Shown: positions 50,701 to 60,500 of the stretch, in pieces
How positions within the stretch are numbered: position 1 is the stretch's first letter
Layout: every line of letters begins with the position of its first letter
NCBI GenBank assembly: GCA_902729315.2
Contig: LR746267.1
Span: 8,558,424-8,622,423, forward strand
Source: Spirodela intermedia
Lineage: Eukaryota; Streptophyta; Magnoliopsida; Alismatales; Araceae
Length of the DNA stretch: 64,000 nucleotides
Direction of reading: 5' to 3'
The notes under the pieces: generated by a model
Databases searched by the model: none
What the model saw: the letters and a program-made list of their open reading frames with translations, nothing else
What the model was told of the DNA's origin: nothing
Made by a program: the position numbers and the translations under genes

Positions 50701-53700
50701 TGCCATAAAAATAACTGGGCAAGCACAATAATGCAAGGTATTTTCTATGTACTTATGTTTAAATATTGCAAATAGTGTCCATTATGATAATGCAAGGTAT
50801 TTTCTATGTACTTATGTTTAAATATTGCAAATACTGCCTATTATGATAATACTCTCCAAACATTTTGGTCTTTAAATTTTCTTGAGAACAATAACACGGT
50901 GCATATGAATGATAAAGGTTCAGACATTTCACTAAAAGACATGTCAGAGCCTGTAACTAAGGACCCTGGGAAAATTAGAAGGTAAGAGAATGGAAGACTT
51001 ATTCATCCATCATTTCAAATGCCAGGGAGAAGTATGAGGTACGCTTGATGATCCAAAAAATGGTCCAGAATTAGATGTCGGCAATAAATTGTTTCTGGTT
51101 CAGAATCGCTCACTATTTCGTTAATTTTATGAAAATTAATGGCTGTGATAAATTTTCGGTAGGAGAGGTTTATTTGATTTGGAAACAAAACATTGATGTG
51201 CATTACTGGCCAAATACAAATTTTGAATTTCAAGACAGCGTGTGAAAGGCCAAAGTTGCAAAGACAGTATGATTTTATTAATATGGTGTGGACGTCTTTC
51301 GGAGAACAATGATTCAGGACGACATCCAGACAGAGAGCATAGGCTTAATCATGTGTTCCAGCATTACTTTTTGGTGACAAAAATATTTGATCAACTATTA
51401 GATTCTATCACTCGATTGAAATTTGTTTCTAATCTTTTTCTTCGTGCTATTTTTTTGACCTATTTTCATGCTTACTCTTTCCTGTTTTATTTTCTGACAG
51501 GTATGACCTCTTGCATAATTCGCATCTTAATCTAGAAGGATTAGATGAGCTGTTCAAAGTCGCTCAGGTATGCATTTAGTATAAAACCACGTTTTCCTCT
51601 GAATAATAATTAGTAGAGGTATTTGGCCTCAGGGTGTTACATCAACGTTCACATATGAACGCAGATCTAGTGGATTTGAGTGAATATCAATTCCTCTGAG
51701 GCTTAGCCCTTGCTCTACCCGCGTTACACTTCTGCTGCTCTTTCGTAATTCGTAGATCTTTCATAATATTTGGAGGTGCTACATGGTTAGAGTGCTAAAA
51801 TTAACTTCATTGAAACCTGGTTTCATCAGGTGCTTGCAGATGGTGTCATTCCGAATGAATATGGAATAAATCCAAACCAGAAACTGAAAATCGGCTCAAA
51901 GGTACGTGGTTCATTCACTAAATGCAGATCGTTTCGTGGTCTGTTCAGGGTTGCAATTTCTTTCTAAATATTATACTTTCAAGGTCTCTAAAAACGGTTC
52001 TTATTTTGAATTTCAATAGTTGACTAGTGTCTGTAGATTTGTATCGCTGTGCAGTGGCAGGCTTTTTGCAACATACTAGTAGTGATAACAGGGGAAACTG
52101 CCCTTTTAAACCCTCCGTAGATCGTTGACCCAGTGCCGTCTTCCACCTATACCTCGTCATGATGATACCAGAATTTTACATCACCTCACGAGAATTGCCG
52201 CTCTTGTTAGCAAGTAGATCTATCTCATATTAACCAACAGTAACTGTGGTCCTTCAGATTGCTCGTCGTCTGTTGGGAAAAATCCTAATAGATCTCAGAA
52301 ACACGCGCGAGGAAGCCATCAGTGTTGCTGAGCTCAAAAGTAGTCCGGATCAGCGGTCAAGTCAGACAAAAATCAGGAAGGAGGACATCGACAACCAGTC
52401 GAGGACTCAGACCAAGAATGAAGACACGAGAAGGTGTAGTTTCACAAGTGAGAAGTCTTTGGACCAGGAGGACGATGAGGACAAAGAGATCAAGTATCGC
52501 CTAGATCCAAAGTAAGGACTTTGATCATTTCTCCATTTTCTGCCCTCTCAAAACCTCTCTTTTTTAAGAAAAACTCACCTTCCTGGTTTTTCTATGTCAG
52601 GTACGCCAATGTAAAAACCCCTGAGCGACATGTCCGGACCAGGCTCTATTTTACATCAGTATGTCCTCAATCTTCTCCATCAATCACATTATCTTGCTGC
52701 CGGCCATATCTTTGAATGTCCACGCCTCAATGCGTTGTAATCCTAGGAAGATCCGCCCGATCCATATCTTCCTATTTCTATCGCAACTATCCCCATCTAG
52801 ATACTCCACAAAATCCATTATCTTGAAAACATCTTTCAAACATACTCGTAAGATCATATGACATGAAACGGCGCGATGCCACTGCAACATCTGCTTTTGG
52901 CAGACATTCTTCAAAAGTAAGCATAATCATAAAAGTCGCTACCAAATGAACTTTTTCTTTCGGATTTCTCTTTTCCTATTACGAATTTAACTCCTATGAA
53001 ATGTATGACATTCATGTAAAAATCCGTTTTTCATCTTCTGCGATCGTAGTTCTGTGGTTTCTGTGAATCTAATCGATGCCATCCGGTAACGCAGGAATCT
53101 CACATACATTCTTTGATGAATGTACTTCGGTACTGTAACTTAGATGAGTCCCTACAGGGAGAAGAAAGCTTGATCTGTCATAACGCCTTAGAGCGACTAT
53201 CCAGAACACGGGAACTTGACTACATGAGCTATATTGTCCTCAGGATGTTCGAAAATACAGAGGTATGAAAAGTCTTTCACAACTTTTTAGCTTCCAGCGT
53301 CAGAAATAGCATTTTCTCTCCATACCTCCTTGCGTTGTCTCTGCGCACAAGGCATGTGGATCACCTCGAATTATCTTCATTCAGATTATCGAAAAAGAAT
53401 ATTCGATCCCTACTGTACTAATCCATCAGTCGATGGAAACATAATACTGGGCATGCATTTTCCTGCTCCTCGTTTCCCGTCGGTAGAGTATCACCTAGTA
53501 ATTCAACGGATGAACTTAAAATGCAGGTGAGTGTTGAGGATCCTAAGAGGTACCGGATAGAGATGACGTTCAGCCGCGGTGCAGATTTGAGCCCTCTGGA
53601 GGTAAATTACATCCTTCGGGGATGGCACGGCACGACTGTCCGGGATGGGCTACTTAATCTCGGTCATTCTCTAAACTGTCTCTGTGCAGAATAATGAAGG

Positions 53701-53956
53701 AGAAGCCGCATCATTGCACCAAGAGCACACGCTGCCCATAATGGGGCCCGAGAGGCTGCAGGAAGCGGGGTCATATCTCACTCTAGAGAAGATGGAGATG
53801 ATGATCCGCCCATTCGCCATGCCAGCCGAGGACTTCCCCCCCCCGGCGACACCTCAGGGCTTTTCGGGGTACTTCTCCAAGAGCGCCGGCATGCTGGAAC
53901 GCCTCGTCAATCTCTGGCCATTCAACAAGCACGCCTCAGGCAACAGAAATACCTGA
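29713..53956 (+). CDS. VIH: Diphosphoinositol pentakisphosphate kinase (VIH/PPIP5K), complete
   Basis: A dual-domain enzyme that makes and breaks inositol pyrophosphates (InsP7/InsP8), used in plant phosphate and jasmonate signalling. Thirty exons, 1062 codons (family about 1050): 29713-29808, 29987-30046, 31421-31467, 32971-33054, 34218-34281, 35285-35438, 36324-36394, 37059-37163, 39247-39339, 39604-39678, 41702-41787, 41886-42092, 42708-42807, 44347-44417, 44915-44996, 46558-46716, 46964-47006, 47458-47540, 47695-47757, 47841-47915, 48162-48284, 50184-50425, 50607-50651, 51501-51567, 51830-51901, 52258-52511, 52601-52658, 53095-53262, 53527-53601, 53690-53956. The ATP-grasp kinase domain (about 12-350) shows FVEKP (162-166), [12 protein letters not shown] (216-227) and the metal-binding DVNG (300-303). 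The histidine-phosphatase-like domain starts with RHGDRTP (380-386). ATG at 29713 is followed by a second ATG. Either could be used. Confidence 0.96.
35057..35109 (+). repeat. Poly(A) run flanked by 9 bp direct repeats in VIH intron 5
   Basis: GTCTTCTGG occurs on both sides of a short segment that ends in about 15 A residues. This is the pattern left by a severely 5'-truncated retroposed insertion, but the insert is only about 35 bp. Confidence 0.3.
37164..39246 (+). other. VIH intron 8 (2.1 kb)
   Basis: One of the longest VIH introns. It includes a TGACGTCA palindrome (38119-38126) and two modest minus-strand frames (38144-38338, 38662-38940) without recognisable domains. The central part around 38050-38950 may be an insertion, but no element could be named. 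Confidence 0.5.
39421..39541 (+). repeat. 40 bp word repeated with 81 bp period in VIH intron 9
   Basis: TCAGCCCATTATCTGAAATG and the following CTCTTTCATGATAT occur at 39421-39460 and again at 39502-39541. Confidence 0.9.
40400..41130 (+). mobile_element. Decayed LINE (L1-type) fragment in VIH intron 10
   Basis: From 40457 the plus strand reads [15 protein letters not shown] and then [18 protein letters not shown] up to a stop at 40577-40579. In the same frame IIWVN follows, in the place of the FTWSN motif. The order GDFN.I - M..F...I.DC.L..L - (F/Y)TW.N is that of the plant LINE apurinic-like endonuclease domain. The frame is broken by stops. Further on (about 40980-41090) words such as [10 protein letters not shown] resemble the LPIKYLG motif near the end of LINE reverse transcriptases, in another frame. 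The element is dead, in sense orientation and lacks visible ends. Confidence 0.6.
50728..50845 (+). repeat. 59 bp tandem duplication in VIH intron 23
   Basis: Copies at 50728-50786 and 50787-50845, both starting ATAATGCAAGGTATTTTCTA, differ at only a few positions, so the duplication is recent. Confidence 0.93.
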
Positions 53957-55879
53957 CTACGCTCCATCACCATGCCGCCCTCGTTGAGTTTCCCCTCTTT
54001 TACGTAATCTTCGTGGGCGACGACCCGTGGGGGATCAGAAAAGACTCGCTCGTCGAGAGGCAGGCTCCCTTACGAGTCGACTCGCCCCGGAGGCGATGGA
54101 ACGTTGCTGTATCCAGCAGACGCTCGTTTTACACCTATGTTCTCGATCTTGATTCAAACAGAGAGCCAAAAGCCGCGCTTTCATCTCATTCCCGCAGCAG
54201 ACGGGCAATGGAAAATTCCCATTTTCTAGCCCTCGTTCATAGTACTTGGAAAAAAAAAAAACGTTTACGTATTACCGCCGAGGGGAGCGGAGGGTCGAAT
54301 GATCGGTGATTTCTCGAACTCCTTACTGCGAAAGTAATAATCGTGGTTCTGGTAGGGGCCGGAGCGGATCGATGGCCTTGTGAACTAGTGGGCTGGATAG
54401 GAACATACTTGATGATGGGCCCATCCATTACGGAGCAGCGATGGGCTTGTTTGGGTAAGTTTCGCATATGTAATCTTTACTGCAGACGTGGCTTGGCGTT
54501 CGTCCAGTGGTAATAATCCCGTCCTGACAAGTGGATACTTTTTTTTTTTTTTTTAGAGGGCCCTTATAAGAAAGAGACCTCCCAACCCCGGGGCACCTAA
54601 ACGTCGGAACGCTCGATGGGCTTTCCGCCACCCGCCGCTCCGTACCCAGCCCGTACGTCAGCCGTGCGACCCTCCCCGACCAACGACCCCAGGACGAAAA
54701 TTCGTCCAGACCGGCGTACGGATCCACCCGATCTCTCGGCACTAAACGTGCCGACCCGGCGACAGAATTCCTGCCCCCGCTCCAACTCGGCGCGCTAAAA
54801 TAAAGTCGAGTAAATAAAACTTCGTTATCATATTTCGGGGATGCTCCTCGATGCCATCCCCATCGAATTCTCTAACCGGCCCGACCTCATATTCCCCCGA
54901 ATCCCGAGATTATCTTTGTGCTCTTCACGCCCGAAACCTGGTAGTCGTCCATCTATCACCTACAACTTGATATATACATAGATAGAGAGAGAGAGAGATG
55001 AGTCACGGGGTGGCCTGCACCCGCTTTTAATGGGCTTCTCGCCTCCCGACCAGACGGCCGGCCCACGCCGACAGGAAGAAATGAAGGATAAAACGGCTTC
55101 GCTGGCCAACCGGGAAGAACTCGAGTTTCATCCGCGCCGGGCAGGTCCAGTAAGTATTGCAGGTGGGGAAAAGAGAGACACGGTATTTATAAGTAGATAG
55201 GGAGAGACAGAGATAGACAGAGACAGAGATGTGTATGGAGGGAAGCGCGCGAGGGTCATTAAAGGGTAGGCCAGTCGACGGCTTCGGCGCCGATTTACGG
55301 GCACGGCACGTGGTAGCCGTCGCCGGGGGCGAGCGGTCTGCTGCGCCAAACAGGGCCCATGGGCCCGCCGGGCAAATCATCCGGCGGCAGCAGCCCTCGT
55401 GACGTCCAGACAACCCCGCCGCGTCAGACTCCGTCGCATCCGCAGCGAGAGCCCGCCTGCCGGCATAGCCGAGCGCGAGATCTCTCGGAGATTCTCACGA
55501 GCTTAGAGGAGAGGGGACCGCGGCCTCGTCACGAGCCGGTATCTGCAACGACAGCAGCGCCGCCGCCCGTTGACGCTGCCGGGGGTCGGCATCTCTGGCT
55601 TTCCCTGGCCTCACGGCGCCGTAGTACGTACCCCCCATCCATCCTCCCGGCCAACGACGGCAGCAAACAGCTGAAAAGACAAACCCCCCCTCCCCACAAC
55701 TCAAGAGAGAGAGAGGTGGGGGTGGCTCGGAATCTTTCACATAATCTATCATCTAGGTTACTTAGTTAGATAGGGTCTATAATGTCTAGTTGCACCAGGT
55801 CACAGCGAAAAACCCTGGCAGATGGGCCCCCCCGCACCCACCCTCCCGACCCCCCTCCGGGAGGCTAATTCCGCGTCTC

Positions 55880-55897
55880 GATACGTACGTACGTATC
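55880..55897. promoter_or_regulatory. 18 bp perfect palindrome with three ACGT cores
   Basis: GATACGTACGTACGTATC reads the same on both strands. ACGT is the core of bZIP sites (ABRE, G-box). It lies about 0.95 kb upstream of the H+-ATPase TATA box. Function is not shown. Confidence 0.4.
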
Positions 55898-56672
55898 TTT
55901 GTGACGTGATTACGACATGGGGACATAAAAAACCCTACTTTAAGCCCACATAAATGTCACGCATCCACGCAACGAATATCTTCCTAAAAAAAAAGAGTTG
56001 ATTCCGACATAAATTACGCTGAATTCGGACATTAAGAGCTGGCCGTTATCTTGTTCGAATGCGCTCGTCCAATGGGAGACCAAGCGTCTAAAGATGCTGG
56101 TCGGCGGCCTCAGGCTCGACGCGGAAGAATGCAAAGCCTGTGAAGAGTTTTAGGCTCGTGAGCTTTGCTTAAAATAATCAGAGGAGTAATCCTGCAAGTA
56201 ATCATGTGCATGCGACGCGATGGGCCAGAACCAAGGAGAATCACGCTCGTACGATTCGCAATCGACGTTGTTGATTAATTGGGGTGCCTTCGCCGCTAAA
56301 GGCACGGTCGCTATCAGCACTGTGATCCCGAGCTTGATCGGTTTTCCGCCCAGTGTAGAATGTTGGTATAAAAATAACATTTTTATCTCGTCAATATTTT
56401 CAGTAACTGTCGCGAGGAAAAATATGCATATATCCCAGCATGAAGGGGCCAAGTTTTTTTCGGAGAAGAAGAAATGACAATGATATTAGCAACAACAGAA
56501 GGTGTTGTCCATCAATTCTCTCGATGGGACGCGAAATTTGCTTTTTTCGGGGTGGAGGATGACTATTTTTTCAGGAAAGTAGTAAACAAATTCGCAGAAC
56601 TCCTGTCAAATTTTATGGCAGACAGCCGCTATTTTGCGAAGTACGCCTCCGTATACGTCCCCCCCAACCTAG

Positions 56673-56694
56673 TCTCTCTCTCTCTCTCTCTCTC
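56673..56694. repeat. (CT)n microsatellite upstream of the H+-ATPase gene
   Basis: A CT run 130 bp upstream of the TATA box. Y-patch-like CT tracts are common in plant core promoters. Confidence 0.9.
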
Positions 56695-56824
56695 AGTCGC
56701 AGACACACGCCCATCTTCTCGTAACACCCCATCTCGTAGCGAGGTGAAGTGTGATGGGGTGGGCGGTGTAGGTGTAGGTGGTTGGATGCCCTAAGCGCCT
56801 CCTCGTTGGCTGTTCTCCGTCACA

Positions 56825-56834
56825 CTATATATAA
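56825..56834 (+). promoter_or_regulatory. TATA box of the H+-ATPase gene
   Basis: CTATATATAA, about 650 bp upstream of the start codon. The long distance implies a long leader or a leader intron. A possible leader intron runs from a GT near 57077 to the TTTGCAG ending at about 57411. Confidence 0.55.
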
Positions 56835-56989
56835 CAGGAAACAGTCTCCGAAGCAGAAATTAGTGCAGTGGAGCGAGTGAGTTGTTGGGGGGCAACGCCA
56901 ACTGAGACAAAGGGGGGGAGGAATATAGTAACGCCCGCTCTGAACCTGCGGGTAACTGCTTCCCCTTCCTCACTAGGCACCCGTTTGTG

Positions 56990-57058
56990 ATGAAATCCTC
57001 TTCCCATTCGTCTTCATCTTCGTCTTCTTTCTCGCCAAACGTCGAGCCCCCTTTCTAG
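56990..57058 (+). other. Ser-rich upstream ORF (22 codons) in the H+-ATPase leader
   Basis: ATG at 56990 opens a frame of MKSSSHSSSSSSSF followed by SPNVEPPF and a TAG at 57056-57058. It lies downstream of the TATA box and before the candidate leader-intron donor, so it should be in the mature leader. Upstream ORFs are documented in some plant plasma-membrane H+-ATPase mRNAs, for example Nicotiana plumbaginifolia pma genes, where they modulate translation. Confidence 0.4.
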
Positions 57059-57480
57059 TTCATCCGCGACAGATCGGTACACATCTGGCGTCCCCCATCA
57101 TCTCTATTTTTTATTCTAAGATTTGGGCTTTCTTTGTTTCTTTCTTTTTTCAAATGGAGCTTTCCCGAATCACTCTTTTCACCTGGTGCTCTCCTCTTTC
57201 TGATGGCCATTTCGGAAAGTATGTATTTTATGAAGAGGGTTGGAGAACTACTAGCCGTCTCGTTGCCTCTGTGTCGTCAGTCATCTTGTATTTGGTTGAT
57301 CCAACTTCGAGTAATTAATTGTTCCTCTCTTGCTTCTGCGTTCCATTTGGCCCTCATTTGCCGTAGTGCGTGCAGTTTTCTTAGTGTAGTACAGGGAGAA
57401 GGCGTTTGCAGGCTTTAAGGTACCAGAGGAGATTTGCACAGAGCAGCAGAGCTCAGGGGAGAGCTCGGAGGTTGGTAAGG
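57059..57480 (+). other. Remaining H+-ATPase 5' leader, probable leader intron
   Basis: T-rich, intron-like sequence from about 57077 to 57411, then GA-rich leader to the ATG at 57481. A 94-codon frame at 57134-57418 has no known domain and would lie mostly in the inferred intron. Confidence 0.45.
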
Positions 57481-57535
57481 ATGGCGGAGAAGCCAGAGGT
57501 GTTGGACGCCGTCCTCAAGGAGACTGTTGATCTGG

Positions 57536-57579
<44 letters not shown>

Positions 57580-60500
57580 CTTTTTCCTCTTTCGTGGCGA
57601 GTGTTCTGTTGCTCTCTCTTCCGTTCCTCAAACCTTTCTCTGATTCATCTTCTGTGATTCGGCATCTTGAAAATGATTCTGGTGAAGACATCCACCGGGA
57701 CCTCCCTGGATTATCCGTAACCTGAACGGTGAATTTGATTTCTTCAGGAGAACATACCCCTGGAGGAGGTGTTCGAGAACCTGAGATGCAGCAGGGAGGG
57801 TCTCACTACTGCGGCGGCCGAGGAGCGGCTCGCTATTTTCGGCCACAACAAGCTCGAGGAGAAGAAGGTCTCGGCAAGAAAACCCATACTGGGTTGCGAT
57901 TTGTGCTCTCTGCTGGTTCAGAGTGCCATCTCTCTTTCGGTCTCTTCTCGTCTCATGTCGGTTCTTGTTCCGCTTCTGGCTTGCGGCTTGGTTTTCCCTG
58001 CAGGAGAGCAAAGTCTTGAAGTTTCTGGGTTTCATGTGGAACCCTCTGTCTTGGGTCATGGAGGCCGCGGCCATCATGGCCATTGCTCTAGCAAACGGAG
58101 GGGTGAGCCCTCCATCACAATCCTTCCTCTCCTGTTTCATGTTTACTTTATTTTCTGATCTCGCTTTCCCCTACAGGGCAAGCCACCGGACTGGCAAGAT
58201 TTTGTGGGCATCATAACTCTGCTCATGATCAACTCCACCATCAGCTTCATCGAGGAGAACAATGCCGGCAATGCTGCAGCAGCTCTCATGGCCAGGCTTG
58301 CCCCCAAGGCTAAGGTACTTTCAGGATGTCCAATCCTTGGTGACGTGAAATTTCTCGGGAAGCCTGTGTTTAAAGTCCATGGAGACCTTGTTTGTTCTAT
58401 AGATTCATATGCGCGATAGAGAATCTGACTTCAATTCACCGATGTAAACAGGTTCTTAGAGATGGCCGATGGAGCGAGGAGGACGCAGCAATTCTGGTTC
58501 CCGGTGACATAATCAGCATAAAGCTTGGCGACATCATCCCCGCAGATGCCCGCCTTCTGGATGGAGATCCATTGAAGATCGACCAAGTTAGTGTTTCCTC
58601 TCTGGGTATCCTACGGCATGCATCGGTTGGAATAAAATATGAGTTCTGAGTGTGATTATTTTTTAAAAAAATTGCAGTCGGCTCTTACCGGGGAGTCCCT
58701 TCCTGTGACCAAGGGCCCTGGGGATGGCGTTTACTCTGGTTCTACATGCAAGCAAGGAGAGATCGAGGCAGTTGTCATCGCCACAGGCGTTCATACCTTC
58801 TTCGGGAAGGCTGCACACCTTGTGGACACCACCAACCAAGTTGGTCACTTTCAGAAGGCAGGGACGACTAACTCATTTCTTAATATTTTCTCCTGTTCTT
58901 CTTCTTTCCTCGGTTGACGATATTCATTACCCGCTGTTTTTCTTCTTTTTTTTTCCCTTCAACCCAGGTATTGACGTCAATTGGGAATTTCTGTATCTGT
59001 TCTATTGCGGTGGGGATGGTCATAGAGATCATCGTCATGTATCCCATCCAAGACCGTCCCTACCGCCCTGGAATTGACAACCTCCTGGTTCTTCTGATCG
59101 GTGGAATCCCCATCGCAATGCCCACTGTCCTCTCTGTGACGATGGCTATCGGCTCCCACAGACTAGCTCAGCAGGTTGGTGAATGCGACGCTGTACTTGA
59201 CTTCATTTTTTGATCCGGTAGGACCACTAATGGGAAGCAATCTCTTGCAGGGAGCGATTACTAAAAGAATGACTGCTATAGAGGAAATGGCCGGCATGGA
59301 TGTCCTGTGCAGTGACAAAACCGGAACTTTGACCCTGAACAAGTTGACTGTTGACAAGAACCTCGTTGAGGTAAAACGAGATCATGTTGCTGGTTTACCA
59401 TGGCTCTAAGCGTTTTTCTTTTTTCTTTTTTTAAAATCTATTCTCCTCCTGCTTACCGTCGTTTCTTTGGGCCTTCTTCAGGTCTTCGCAAAGGGTGTCA
59501 ACCAGGATACTGTTATTCTGATGGCCGCAAGAGCCTCACGCACTGAAAACCAGGACGCCATAGATACTGCGATAGTTGGGATGCTTGCCGATCCCAAAGA
59601 GGTATGATACGTTCATGTTGGTAAATTTTCTTTGATGTATTTTATCTGTTCTTACGAGGCTTCATATTTCTCCCAAAGGCCCGGGCTGGGATTCAAGAGA
59701 TTCATTTTCTCCCTTTCAATCCAACTGATAAGAGGACTGCTCTGACTTACATAGACACTGAGGGGAAGATGCACCGTGTCAGCAAGGGCGCGCCGGAGCA
59801 GGTAACGATCTTCTTATGGGTGCAGTCCTCTGCTTCTTCTATTTATTGCCATGCGACTGGTTGTCCCATTTCAGTGTCTTCTCCACTCCCCCCCCCCTGT
59901 TCTAGATCCTCAATCTTGCTCACAACAAATCAGAGATTGAACGAAGGGTCCATTCTATCATCGACAAGTTTGCAGAGCGTGGGCTCCGATCACTCGCTGT
60001 TGCATACCAGGTAGAACTCGTGGATTCCTGAACCACCTCTGTTCCTGTATTCTGCTTGCTAGGTTTTACATGCTTCCACTTCTTGCAGGAAGTCCCAGAG
60101 GGAAGGAAAGAGAGTCCAGGAGGACCATGGCAGTTCACCGGTCTTATGCCTCTCTTTGACCCTCCCAGGCACGACAGTGCGGAGACCATCCGAAGGGCCC
60201 TTAACTTGGGAGTCAATGTCAAAATGATCACAGGTGAGCTTCCATTATGTGGGTTCAGAATTCATCGGTCTGACACACCATTTATGAAACTTTATCCAAC
60301 GTTCTTAGATTCTATTAACCGAGCATTTCAGATATAAACAAATAAATAAGTAAATTTATATACCCCCAGGTCTCCAGTTTTCTGATGTTGTTTACAGATG
60401 TATTTCCCTTATCGTAGAAATTGGGAGAGTTTTATGGGATCTATACCAGCTGAACGATGAGTCTGTGCTCAGTTATTTGTCCCAGGGGACAGCACCTTGC

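Larger units (their letters stand above)
53957..56825. other. Intergenic region between VIH and H+-ATPase genes
   Basis: VIH 3' UTR followed by GC-rich DNA with no supported gene. It contains a T16 run (54539-54554) beside a weak tRNA-like segment (about 54493-54538), GA-rich patches near 54982-54998, an 18 bp ACGT palindrome (55880-55897) and a CT microsatellite (56673-56694). Open frames on both strands at 54013-54309, 55027-55413 and 55359-55769 have biased GC-rich composition and no domains. Confidence 0.6.

Noticed and set aside
55359-55769. 136-codon plus-strand frame and the opposing 128-codon frame at 55027-55413
   Set aside because: GC-rich intergenic DNA with open frames on both strands, no recognisable family and no splice context.
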